Shown here in pieces: positions 8,744-16,881 of a stretch of 64,000 nucleotides of DNA (position 1 is the stretch's first letter; every line of letters starts with the position of its first letter). Below the pieces are notes generated by a model. The model was given only the letters and a program-made list of their open reading frames with translations. It was not told where the DNA came from and did not search any database. This stretch comes from a bacterium (GTDB lineage Bacteria > CLD3 > SB21), in NCBI GenBank assembly GCA_008933615.1, contig WBUR01000021.1:1-64000 (forward strand), read 5' to 3'. Position numbers and translations under genes: made by a program.

Positions 8744-11038
8744 ATGAACAGTCATAAAATACAACTTCCCGTATTGAATTCGCCAATAGCTGATAAAAAA
8801 GCTGATTCAAAAAAAAATAATGATGATAGCCACTCGATCAAAAACACTTTTCCCGTCCGCGGAATGACCTGCGCCGGATGCGCGTCGAGCGTGGAATCGA
8901 TGCTAAGTTCTCAGAATGGTGTCATTGATGCAAACGTCAATTTTGCCAACAATACCGTTCTGGTACAATATCTGCCGGGCAAAATTTCCTTCCCGGATAT
9001 GCAAAAAGCGATTAAGAGCATCGGATACGAATTGATAGATAATTTTGAGAAAGAAAATATCGAAAACCGAAATGAAAGAGACTTTCGCGTTCTAAAAATA
9101 AAAACATTATTCGCAGTTGCGTTTGCAATACCAACCGCGATTATTAGTATGTTTTTTCACACGAGCCTACCGTATGCGAATGGGATTATGTTCATTTTGA
9201 CCATACCTGTGATGATTTGGTCGGGTCAATCTTTTTTTGTGAATGCCTACAAACAGGCTAAACATCGTACCTCCAACATGGACACGCTCGTCGCGCTGAG
9301 CACGGGAATTGCGTTTCTTTTCAGCGCGTTTAATACCATTTATCCGGAATTTTTTATTAGCCGAGGTTTAGAGCCGCATGTCTATTTTGAATCCGCCGCA
9401 GTGATCATCGCAATGATACTTTTCGGAAAAACGCTGGAAGAAGGCGCCAAGAGTCGAACCTCAACGGCTATCAAAAAATTGATGGGATTGCAACCGAAAA
9501 CACTCCGCGTTATACGAGATTCACAGGAATTTGAAGTTTCAATCGCAGATGTCCAAATCGGCGAAATTATCGTGATCCGCCCGGGTGAAAAAATTCCGGT
9601 CGACGGTAAAATTATTCTTGGCTCGTCTTTTGTTGATGAAAGTATGATCAGCGGAGAACCGATTCCTGTTGAAAAGAATATCGCTTCTTTCGTTTATGCC
9701 GGAACTATTAACCAAAAAAGCAGTTTTCAGATCCGCGCGGAAAAAGTTGGCAGCGATACCATGCTTGCTCAAATTATCAAAATGGTTCAGGAAGCGCAAG
9801 GCAGTAAAGCGCCGATCCAAAAGCTGGTGGACAAAATTGCCGGCGTTTTTGTTCCGGTTGTGATCGTTACCTCTCTTATAGCTTTTTTCATCTGGTATTT
9901 TGTCGGTCCGGAGCCCGCTTTCACTCGCGGCATGCTTGCAATGATCACGGTTTTGATCATTGCCTGCCCTTGCGCTTTAGGGCTTGCAACACCCACTGCG
10001 ATAATGGTTGGGGTCGGTAAAGGCGCTGAAAATGGCATTCTCATCAAGGATGCGGAGAGTCTTGAGCTCGCGTATAAGGTCACTGCGATCGTTTTGGACA
10101 AGACCGGAACTATCACCAAGGGTGAAGCAGTAGTAACTGATATTGTTTGGGGGGATTCGATCAACAACAAGCTGCATGAATCTATTTTATTGAGCCTGGA
10201 AAAGCATTCCGAACACCCCCTCGCTGAAGCAGTGGTGAAGAAATTACAAGAACAAAATGTACAACATGTTTTGATAACTGAATTCAGGTCAATAACCGGT
10301 ATAGGTGTTAGAGGGAAATTTGAAGGAAATGAATTTTTTGTTGGCAGTGAAAAGTCGGTTGAGGAATCCCGTATCAAAATATCTGAATTGTTAATCCGTC
10401 GTGCGGACGAATTTAAATCCGCCGGGAAAACCGTAGTCTATTTTTCAAACGAGAAAAAGGTGTTAGCAATTCTAGCCGTCGCCGACGTGATCAAGGACAC
10501 CTCCAAAAAGGCAATTGACGATCTTAAGAATATCGGACTTGACGTTTATATGATTACCGGAGATCATGAAAAAACAGCCTCCGCGATTGCCAAGGATGCC
10601 GGTATTGATCGCTATTTCGCGGAAGTATTGCCTTTTGAAAAAGCTACCCGTGTTCGTGAATTGCAAGCACAGGGTAAAATTGTCGCGATGGTCGGCGATG
10701 GAATCAACGACTCCGAGGCGCTCGCGCAGGCTGATGTGAGTATTGCGATGGGCAAAGGAACAGATATCGCGATGGACGTTGCAAAAATTACGCTGATGAA
10801 ATCAGACCTGGAGCACATTCTCGGCGCGATCAAATTATCAAAGGCGACTGTGGCTACGATTCGTCAAAATTTGTTTTGGGCTTTTATTTATAATCTTATC
10901 GGAATTCCGATTGCCGCCGGTGTTCTGTATCCGTTCTTCGGATTCACGCTCGACCCGATGATAGCCGGAACGGCTATGGCTATGAGTTCCGTCTCAGTGG
11001 TGTCCAATAGCCTGCGATTAAAAAATCAGAAAATATAG
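8744..11038 (+). CDS. copA: Copper-exporting P1B-type ATPase CopA
   Basis: Inner-membrane pump that expels Cu(I) (or Ag(I)) using ATP. With the ATG at 8744 the protein has 764 residues. The order is a disordered Lys/Asp-rich stretch (about 15-35), then one HMA domain with MTCAGC (C43, C46). Membrane helices from about residue 95 follow, with the metal-binding C408-P-C410 in TM6. Next come phosphorylation Asp452 in DKTGT, the P1B-specific SEHPLAEA and GDGIND (Asp652). The last two helices include the NLIGIPIAAG region. All catalytic motifs are intact. An in-frame upstream TTG (8684) would fall in the promoter, so 8744 is chosen. The chaperone-like HMA gene follows after 10 nt, and the upstream HMA-AraC protein is a plausible regulator. 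Confidence 0.95.
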   Translation: MNSHKIQLPVLNSPIADKKADSKKNNDDSHSIKNTFPVRGMTCAGCASSVESMLSSQNGVIDANVNFANNTVLVQYLPGKISFPDMQKAIKSIGYELIDNFEKENIENRNERDFRVLKIKTLFAVAFAIPTAIISMFFHTSLPYANGIMFILTIPVMIWSGQSFFVNAYKQAKHRTSNMDTLVALSTGIAFLFSAFNTIYPEFFISRGLEPHVYFESAAVIIAMILFGKTLEEGAKSRTSTAIKKLMGLQPKTLRVIRDSQEFEVSIADVQIGEIIVIRPGEKIPVDGKIILGSSFVDESMISGEPIPVEKNIASFVYAGTINQKSSFQIRAEKVGSDTMLAQIIKMVQEAQGSKAPIQKLVDKIAGVFVPVVIVTSLIAFFIWYFVGPEPAFTRGMLAMITVLIIACPCALGLATPTAIMVGVGKGAENGILIKDAESLELAYKVTAIVLDKTGTITKGEAVVTDIVWGDSINNKLHESILLSLEKHSEHPLAEAVVKKLQEQNVQHVLITEFRSITGIGVRGKFEGNEFFVGSEKSVEESRIKISELLIRRADEFKSAGKTVVYFSNEKKVLAILAVADVIKDTSKKAIDDLKNIGLDVYMITGDHEKTASAIAKDAGIDRYFAEVLPFEKATRVRELQAQGKIVAMVGDGINDSEALAQADVSIAMGKGTDIAMDVAKITLMKSDLEHILGAIKLSKATVATIRQNLFWAFIYNLIGIPIAAGVLYPFFGFTLDPMIAGTAMAMSSVSVVSNSLRLKNQKI

Positions 11039-11048
11039 GAGCAATTCC

Positions 11049-11258
11049 ATGACTACATTCAAATTTAAGACAAATATCAACTGTAACGGATGCATCGCAA
11101 CCGTCACGCCGTTTCTGAATTCAGAAGCAGCCATACAAAATTGGAACGTAGATATTCAAAATCCGAATAAAATTTTGATGGTCGAAGGCGAAAAGATCTC
11201 AAAAGACATGGTAGTGTCGAAAGTCAAAGAGGCGGGATTTATAATAGAGGATTTTTAG
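11049..11258 (+). CDS. copZ: Small HMA-domain metallochaperone (CopZ-like)
   Basis: 69 aa, consisting of a single heavy-metal-associated fold with CNGC (C12, C15). It should carry Cu(I) to CopA. The motif context NINCNGCIATV lacks the usual Met before the first Cys (Asn-Cys instead of Met-x-Cys), a variation seen in other small HMA proteins. It starts 10 nt after copA behind an AGGAG site and is almost certainly co-transcribed. The gene ends convergently against lpxA with 23 nt between stops and no evident terminator hairpin. Confidence 0.88.
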   Translation: MTTFKFKTNINCNGCIATVTPFLNSEAAIQNWNVDIQNPNKILMVEGEKISKDMVVSKVKEAGFIIEDF

Positions 11259-11281
11259 TTCTTTTTGTCAGTACTTATTTC

Positions 11282-12055
11282 TTATTTAATAACTCCTCGT
11301 TCGCTGTTTTCAAAAAAGTAAATGATTGTTTTCACTTCTGCGCTCATTTCCATTTCGTTTTTGATCTTTGTTAAAGCATCCGATCGCTTGAGGTGCGATT
11401 GATAAATTATGTAATATACTTTCTCCAGCGTTTTGATTTGTTCCTCAGAAAAATTATTTCGTTTCAATCCTACATAATTTAATCCGCTAAATTTTAACGG
11501 CTCGCCTGCGGCTAAAATATACGGCGGTACATCCTGGGCAACGCGATACCCGCCGCCGACAAATGCATGTTTCCCGATCCGAACAAATTGATGTACCGGA
11601 ACCAGTCCGCCAATGGCTGCGTGATCCTGAATTTCAATGTGTCCAGCCAAGGTAACCGAATTGGATAATATAATGTGGTCTCCGATTTTACAGTCATGCG
11701 CAACATGGACATAGTTCATCAGCAAACAATCGGATCCGATCAGTGTTTTTCCACTCTCGGCTGTACCGCGGCTGATCGTGACAAACTCACGTATGATTGT
11801 GCGATCACCAATCTCAAGTACGGAATGTTCGCCTTTAAATTTTAAGTCCTGCGGCATAGCCCCCACAACTGCGCCGTTAAAGATCTTGCATTCACCGCCT
11901 ATGCGCGTAAACTTCTCGATTCTGACATGTGAAGAAATTTCCGTTCCGGCGCCGATAGAAACATTTTCTTCTATGATCGAAAACGGCCCCACCGTAACCG
12001 AAGGCTCGATCTGCGAATTAGTTGAAACAATGGCTGTGGGATGTATACTTTTCAA
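11282..12055 (-). CDS. lpxA: UDP-N-acetylglucosamine O-acyltransferase LpxA
   Basis: First step of lipid A synthesis: transfers a 3-hydroxyacyl chain from acyl carrier protein to UDP-GlcNAc; cytoplasmic trimer. 257 aa against about 262 in E. coli. The left-handed beta-helix hexapeptide repeats run from residue 3 to about 190, with the active-site HVAHDC (His117 and catalytic His120), followed by a helical C-terminus. The start is TTG at 12055, one nucleotide after the upstream gene's TAA, implying translational coupling. LpxA usually sits with lpxB, lpxD or fabZ; here it pairs with a short-chain dehydrogenase, which is unusual. Presence of lpxA marks a lipopolysaccharide-bearing outer membrane. 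Confidence 0.95.
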   Translation of the reverse strand: MKSIHPTAIVSTNSQIEPSVTVGPFSIIEENVSIGAGTEISSHVRIEKFTRIGGECKIFNGAVVGAMPQDLKFKGEHSVLEIGDRTIIREFVTISRGTAESGKTLIGSDCLLMNYVHVAHDCKIGDHIILSNSVTLAGHIEIQDHAAIGGLVPVHQFVRIGKHAFVGGGYRVAQDVPPYILAAGEPLKFSGLNYVGLKRNNFSEEQIKTLEKVYYIIYQSHLKRSDALTKIKNEMEMSAEVKTIIYFFENSERGVIK

Positions 12056-12056
12056 T

Positions 12057-12779
12057 TTATACCCTGCCTGGAACTTTGATAATCGATCCTGTAACGCCCG
12101 ATGATTTGTCAGAAGCTAAAAACAAAAGTAATTCCGCGATTTCTTCCGCCTTGACCCAGTTTGAAAAATCCGCATCCGGCATGGATTTACGATTGGCCGG
12201 CGTATCGATGATACTTGGAACAATGGCGTTTATCTGAATATTGTGAATTTTGTTTTCCTCAGCCATCGTTTCGGTCAAGTTTATTACACCCGCCTTGGCG
12301 ACGCCATAGGGGCCGGCCTTTGACCCGCCTTTTAATCCTGCAATTGCGCCAACATTTATAATTTTACCGTTTTTTTGTGTTTTCATTATTTTCAGTACTT
12401 CGCGCGAACATAAAAAAGTTGATTTTAAATTTAGGTCGATCGTAAAATCCCATGTTTTGGTTTCCACTTCCGTGACTTCTGACCATGGATAAATCCCGCC
12501 AACAAGGTTAATTAAAATGTCTATCTTAGAATACTTCAGGATGGTTTCCTTAGTAAGTTCATTTACATGAGACTCAGACAAAACGTCCGTCGCTCTAAAC
12601 TTCCACTTATTATGCTTTTCCACGGTCTGCCAAAAGACGCTTTTTCTAAACTCATCGGTTAAAACTTTTTCGCTGTCTACACCAACAACTGTTGCCCCGT
12701 TATGTAAAAACGTTTTTACAGCCGTTTGCCCCAACCCGCCCAATGCACCGGTCACAATACAAACTTTGTTTTCCAGCAC
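12057..12779 (-). CDS. Short-chain dehydrogenase/reductase (SDR)
   Basis: 240 aa, Rossmann-fold oxidoreductase using NAD(P)H. The cofactor loop TGALGGLG is at residues 10-17. The catalytic YxxxK is YGVAK, about residue 150-160, with a Ser/Thr position in the NVGAIAGLKGGS segment. The substrate cannot be read from sequence; FabG-like or sugar/secondary alcohol reductases are the nearest. The start is GTG at 12779 with a strong AAGGAGG site; the in-context ATG 5 nt upstream is out of frame. It is followed after 1 nt by lpxA, so a role in lipid A or hydroxyacyl precursor supply is conceivable but unproven. Confidence 0.88.
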   Translation of the reverse strand: MLENKVCIVTGALGGLGQTAVKTFLHNGATVVGVDSEKVLTDEFRKSVFWQTVEKHNKWKFRATDVLSESHVNELTKETILKYSKIDILINLVGGIYPWSEVTEVETKTWDFTIDLNLKSTFLCSREVLKIMKTQKNGKIINVGAIAGLKGGSKAGPYGVAKAGVINLTETMAEENKIHNIQINAIVPSIIDTPANRKSMPDADFSNWVKAEEIAELLLFLASDKSSGVTGSIIKVPGRV

Positions 12780-12903
12780 CTCATGCCTCCTTTTTCTTTA
12801 AAGATTATTAATAATATTTTATAATTCAAAATTATTAGTATATTAATTTGTCTTTACTCCTTACCTTTTTCAAATTACCTTTTTCAAAAAAACAGTTTAG
12901 ATC

Positions 12904-14037
12904 ATGCTTTCCAATATAATAGGCCAGGAATCGGCTAAGAGACAATTACTCGCCGCGTTTAATCATCAACGACTTGCGCACGCCTATCTTCTTGCCGGTG
13001 AGGAGGGATTAGGCGCTGAAGAACTAGCCATTGAAATGGCAAAGTTTATTATGTGCGCTCGGCCTGATAAAACCAATTCTGAGCCATGCCAGACATGTTC
13101 CAATTGCAGAAAAATTTCTGCGTTTCAGCATCCGGACGTCCATTACTATTTTCCTGTTCTGAAGTCAACCGACAACTCCGAAATTCTCACAATGTTGGAA
13201 GAAAAATCACAGGAATTATATTTCAAGGTAAAGATTGCCGGCGGAAGCCTTCATATCGGCGACCAGGATAATCCGGAAAAAAATTCAATCCGCGGATTAT
13301 TACGCGAAATCGGCCTGCGCTCGTATGAGGGAAATATAAAGGTCTTTATTGTTACGTTTGTTGAAGAGATGAACCAGGAATCGGCGAATGCACTACTTAA
13401 GATCCTGGAAGAGCCGCCACCAAATACGCTTTATTTTCTTACTACGGGATATTTGCAGACATTGCTTCCAACCATTGTTTCCCGGTGCCAATTAGCCAAA
13501 CTTTATAAAATCAAACCTGAAATAATTGAATCCGCATTGCAGATAAAAAATCATGTGCAAATCGAAGAATCCCGAATCATTGCAAAACTAGCGGATGGAA
13601 ATTATGCCGCCGCTCTTCAGCTTTTGTCAGGTGATCTTAAAAATAAACGCGAATTGATGATTGGCTTTTTGCTCGGCATCGTAGGAACAAGGTCATCTTC
13701 AATCGTTGAAGCCGTCGACACACTTCTTGCTGAAAACAAAAAAGATAAAGCAATGATAATCGACGTTTTGAATATCATGGCCACTTGGTTCCAGGATGCG
13801 TTTTATGTAAATAATCTGCGAAGTCATTCGGAGCTTTTAGAATCTTTTGTGATTAATCGCGATAAAATCGATCGTGTTGAAAAATTCATCTCCAATTTCC
13901 CGCGAACAAATTTGGATTTGGCAATAACTGAGATAGAAAAAGCTGTTGACCTTATTTCGCGAAATGTCTATCTTAATTTAATCTTGATTAATTTAGGTTT
14001 ACAACTAAGAAAAATCATTTTTGATCCAAAAAACTGA
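12904..14037 (+). CDS. holB: DNA polymerase III delta' subunit
   Basis: Clamp-loader subunit of the replicative polymerase. 377 aa. The AAA+ N-terminus IIGQESAKRQL runs into a degenerate P-loop (GEEGLGAEE, lacking the Lys of GKT), as expected for delta', which does not hydrolyse ATP. A zinc-binding cluster Cys-x2-Cys-x2-Cys lies in EPCQTCSNC with another Cys upstream (CARPD). SANALLKILEEPP is the conserved sensor-1/Arg-finger neighbourhood. It is followed after 24 nt by ricT, the same pairing as holB-yaaT in Firmicutes. The N-terminal MLSNIIGQ is typical of the family. Confidence 0.93.
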   Translation: MLSNIIGQESAKRQLLAAFNHQRLAHAYLLAGEEGLGAEELAIEMAKFIMCARPDKTNSEPCQTCSNCRKISAFQHPDVHYYFPVLKSTDNSEILTMLEEKSQELYFKVKIAGGSLHIGDQDNPEKNSIRGLLREIGLRSYEGNIKVFIVTFVEEMNQESANALLKILEEPPPNTLYFLTTGYLQTLLPTIVSRCQLAKLYKIKPEIIESALQIKNHVQIEESRIIAKLADGNYAAALQLLSGDLKNKRELMIGFLLGIVGTRSSSIVEAVDTLLAENKKDKAMIIDVLNIMATWFQDAFYVNNLRSHSELLESFVINRDKIDRVEKFISNFPRTNLDLAITEIEKAVDLISRNVYLNLILINLGLQLRKIIFDPKN

Positions 14038-14061
14038 CGACTTTTGAGAGATTTTTAATAT

Positions 14062-15039
14062 ATGACCAACCCTATACAAGTTGAATTTAAGGCTCTGCGC
14101 AAAGAATATTTTGATAACAAACATAATTTGAACATAAAACTCGGCGAGCACGTTGTTGTTCAGGCTGAATCCGGCGTTGATCTCGGAAAGATCTGTCTTA
14201 CCCCTGAAAAAATTCCAATTCATGAAATCGAAGGCCGGGAATTACGGGCATTTGTCCGCGTTGCCAATCCAGATGAAATTGCCCGACTCGGTGAAAATCG
14301 GAATGAAGAAGAAAGAGCAAAATCGGTAGTTAAACAAAAGATCGGCGAGCATGGACTAAAAATGAAATTAGTCGATGCAGAATACCAATTTGACCGTAAG
14401 CGCCTTGTCTTTTTTTTTACTGCAGACAAGCGCGTCGATTTTAGAAATCTGGTGCGCGATCTTGCCGGTCTTTTTAAAACGCGAATCGAACTCCGCCAGA
14501 TCGGAGTTCGTGATGAAGCAAAACGCGTTAGCGGTTACGGCCCTTGTGGGAAAGAACTATGCTGCTCTTCGCATTTGACTGAATTTAAACCCATCACAAC
14601 CGACTTCGCCAAAGATCAGGGATTGCAGCTTAATCCTACAAAATTAACAGGTCTTTGTGGCCGTCTAAAATGCTGCCTGGCCTACGAACGCGATTTTTAC
14701 GTCAATACTCTATCTAAATTTCCTGGAGTCGGAGCGCCTATAAAGACATCCAAAGGCGCGGGCGAGATCAAGCATATTGATATTATAGGAAACAAGATTT
14801 TTGTGCACCATCATAAGGATGATGAATGGGAAACTCTGACACTGGAAGATGTGGCCAAGATACTGGGAATTAACCTCGATGATATTGGCGGATGTTCTGT
14901 AAATGGAGGCGGCTGCAGTTCCGGAAAATGCAGCACACATGACAAAGTGGAAGATGGTGAAATGCAAAACCCTCTGAAAGATTTTATGGAAAAAGATCCT
15001 TATTTCGACGAGCACAACTTCCCGAGACCAAAGAACTAA
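14062..15039 (+). CDS. ricT: PSP1-domain protein RicT (YaaT)
   Basis: 325 aa. The PSP1 C-terminal domain carries the Cys-rich signature GYGPCGKELCCSS and LTGLCGRLKCCLAYE (residues about 155-220). In Bacillus these cysteines hold Fe-S clusters in the RicA-RicF-RicT complex that affects RNase Y and mRNA maturation. RicA and RicF are generally absent outside Firmicutes, so the role here may differ. The C-terminus adds an unusual Cys/Gly-rich tail (GGCSVNGGGCSSGKCS) and an acidic end. Position directly after holB matches the conserved holB-yaaT neighbourhood. Confidence 0.9.
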   Translation: MTNPIQVEFKALRKEYFDNKHNLNIKLGEHVVVQAESGVDLGKICLTPEKIPIHEIEGRELRAFVRVANPDEIARLGENRNEEERAKSVVKQKIGEHGLKMKLVDAEYQFDRKRLVFFFTADKRVDFRNLVRDLAGLFKTRIELRQIGVRDEAKRVSGYGPCGKELCCSSHLTEFKPITTDFAKDQGLQLNPTKLTGLCGRLKCCLAYERDFYVNTLSKFPGVGAPIKTSKGAGEIKHIDIIGNKIFVHHHKDDEWETLTLEDVAKILGINLDDIGGCSVNGGGCSSGKCSTHDKVEDGEMQNPLKDFMEKDPYFDEHNFPRPKN

Positions 15040-15075
15040 TACATCTCTTTTCGTTAGAATCAAGAGGAGTATGCA

Positions 15076-15978
15076 ATGATATTCACGCTTCTTGGAACAC
15101 GTGGCTCAAGACCAATTTTGACTAATGAGCAGGTTAAATACGGCGGAAACACTACTGCTTTCAAAATCTCTATCGACGGAATGGATCCTATTTATGTAGA
15201 CGGAGGTACGGGAATTTTTCGTGAAGGCGTCGCCATCACAAAAGCGAATTCACGAGGACTTCATGCGCATTTTCTCATTACACATACGCACTGGGATCAC
15301 ATTCTTGCTTTTCCGTTTTTCGCGCCACTTTTCATGCCCGGAACAAAACTCACGATCATGGGCCCCCGATCTGAAAAATATGATATAAAATCGCTTTTCG
15401 AACATCAACACAATAAAGGGCTCATTCCCATTCCGTTTGAAATTTTCAAGGAAAGAATCGATTTCAAAGAGTTGTATCCTAATGAAGAGTTTATGATAGA
15501 AAATGCAACTATTAAAACAGTGGAACTTAATCATCAAGGATTGACATTGGGGTATAGAATAGAACACGACGGAAAATCTATTTGTATCATTACTGACCAC
15601 GCGCCTATTGAAAACAACCATCTGGGGGTTTTAATGAAAGGATGGAAAAAAGACGACTTTACCGCGAAGGAAAAAGTTTTCTATGATACATTGGTTCGAT
15701 TTGTAAAAGACGCCGATTTAATGATGCATGATACGCATTTTACGAAAGAAGGAATCAAAGGCAAAGAAAATTGGGGGCATTCGTCTCCTGAAATGGCCGT
15801 GGATCTGGCTTTAAAAGCTAATGTCAAAAAAGTGGTTCTTGGGCATCATGCACCTGAAGATAAAGACAATGACGTTGAAATTAAGATTAAGTCGGCCAAG
15901 GACTATTTGAAATCCGTCGGTAAGTTGAATTCGGTTGAGGTTGTCGCCCTTAGTGAAGGAGATGAAGTATGCCTTTAG
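15076..15978 (+). CDS. Metallo-beta-lactamase-fold hydrolase (copy A)
   Basis: 300 aa. The fold begins with FTLLGTRGSRP; the metal motif is HTHWDH at about residues 71-76, with further ligands at His in ELNHQG, Asp in MMHDTHF and His in LGHHAPE. This arrangement belongs to the Lactamase_B_2/PhnP-like branch, which includes cyclic phosphodiesterases and RNase Z relatives; the exact substrate is unknown. A compact insertion around residues 105-150 is not present in the neighbouring paralogue. Translation starts behind AGGAGTATGCA. The gene overlaps the next by 10 nt, so the pair is translationally coupled. Confidence 0.88.
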   Translation: MIFTLLGTRGSRPILTNEQVKYGGNTTAFKISIDGMDPIYVDGGTGIFREGVAITKANSRGLHAHFLITHTHWDHILAFPFFAPLFMPGTKLTIMGPRSEKYDIKSLFEHQHNKGLIPIPFEIFKERIDFKELYPNEEFMIENATIKTVELNHQGLTLGYRIEHDGKSICIITDHAPIENNHLGVLMKGWKKDDFTAKEKVFYDTLVRFVKDADLMMHDTHFTKEGIKGKENWGHSSPEMAVDLALKANVKKVVLGHHAPEDKDNDVEIKIKSAKDYLKSVGKLNSVEVVALSEGDEVCL

Positions 15979-16781
15979 ATGTCGTGTTTTATGGAACGCG
16001 CGGCTCCATCAGCGCCCCGCACGAAGACATTTTAAGATACGGATCGCTCACATCCTGTGTTGTCGTAAAAAGCGGTGATCGTAGTATTGTAATAGACGCC
16101 GGTTTTGGAATTGGCTTTTATTCAGACCACCTCGCTAATAAAATGGGAAGTTTTCATGTCCTTATTTCTCATTTTCATTGGGATCATATTCAGGGTTTGA
16201 ATTATTTCGGCCCTGTTCATCATCCAAAAAGTACCAATAATTTTTATTCACCGTTTAAAGTTGAGCAGCTACAGGAAGTCATGGATATTTATTTTGACGG
16301 CTCCTACGGCCCGTTTAACGGATGGGAAGCTCTGAACTCCAAATTTGAATTTCATAAACTTACCGGTGACATTGAGATTAACGGATTTACCGTTTCAATG
16401 ATGCCGGTCAATCACACCGATCCGTGTTATGCTTATAAAATTAGCGAAGGGAATTCATCCGTTGTGTATGCAAGCGATCACGAAGCCATTAATAATCAGG
16501 TAAACCGGGATTTTATCGACTGGGCAAAGGGTTGTGATATTCTCATTCATGACGCCATGTATGAAGATAGCGAATATGAGCATAAGATCGGTTGGGGTCA
16601 TAGCACATTTGATATGGCTTGTGAAAACGCAAAAAAAATTGCAACAAAAAAACTGCTTCTTACGCATCATGAACCTCTGCGCTCGGACAAAGAACTCGAT
16701 CGAATCGAATCGGAGCTAAAGAAGAAATATCCGGGCCTTGATCTAATTTGTGCGCAACAGGTTGTAACATACTCTTCATAG
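15969..16781 (+). CDS. Metallo-beta-lactamase-fold hydrolase (copy B)
   Basis: 270 aa, paralogous to the preceding gene: FYGTRGSISAP aligns with its N-terminus and the metal motif is HFHWDH. Other ligands are His in PVNHTDP, Asp in IHDAMYE and His in LTHHEPL. It is likely a second member of the same PhnP-like family, perhaps forming a heteromer or acting on a related substrate; both points are inference. It ends at a short hairpin terminator before metG. Confidence 0.87.
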   Translation: MPLDVVFYGTRGSISAPHEDILRYGSLTSCVVVKSGDRSIVIDAGFGIGFYSDHLANKMGSFHVLISHFHWDHIQGLNYFGPVHHPKSTNNFYSPFKVEQLQEVMDIYFDGSYGPFNGWEALNSKFEFHKLTGDIEINGFTVSMMPVNHTDPCYAYKISEGNSSVVYASDHEAINNQVNRDFIDWAKGCDILIHDAMYEDSEYEHKIGWGHSTFDMACENAKKIATKKLLLTHHEPLRSDKELDRIESELKKKYPGLDLICAQQVVTYSS

Positions 16782-16791
16782 GCTCCTTCAC

Positions 16792-16817
16792 GTTACCCGC
16801 CGGTAATTTGTTTTTTT
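16792..16817 (+). terminator. Hairpin terminator after the hydrolase pair
   Basis: The stem TTACC/GGTAA with a CGCC loop (16793-16806) is followed by TTTGTTTTTTT, 11 nt past the stop. The stem is short, so efficiency is uncertain. Confidence 0.6.
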
Positions 16818-16881
16818 ATCTGATCTTGTGCATATTACTGATGCATCAACTATATTTTATCCTGATCACAACGGAGTTGCC

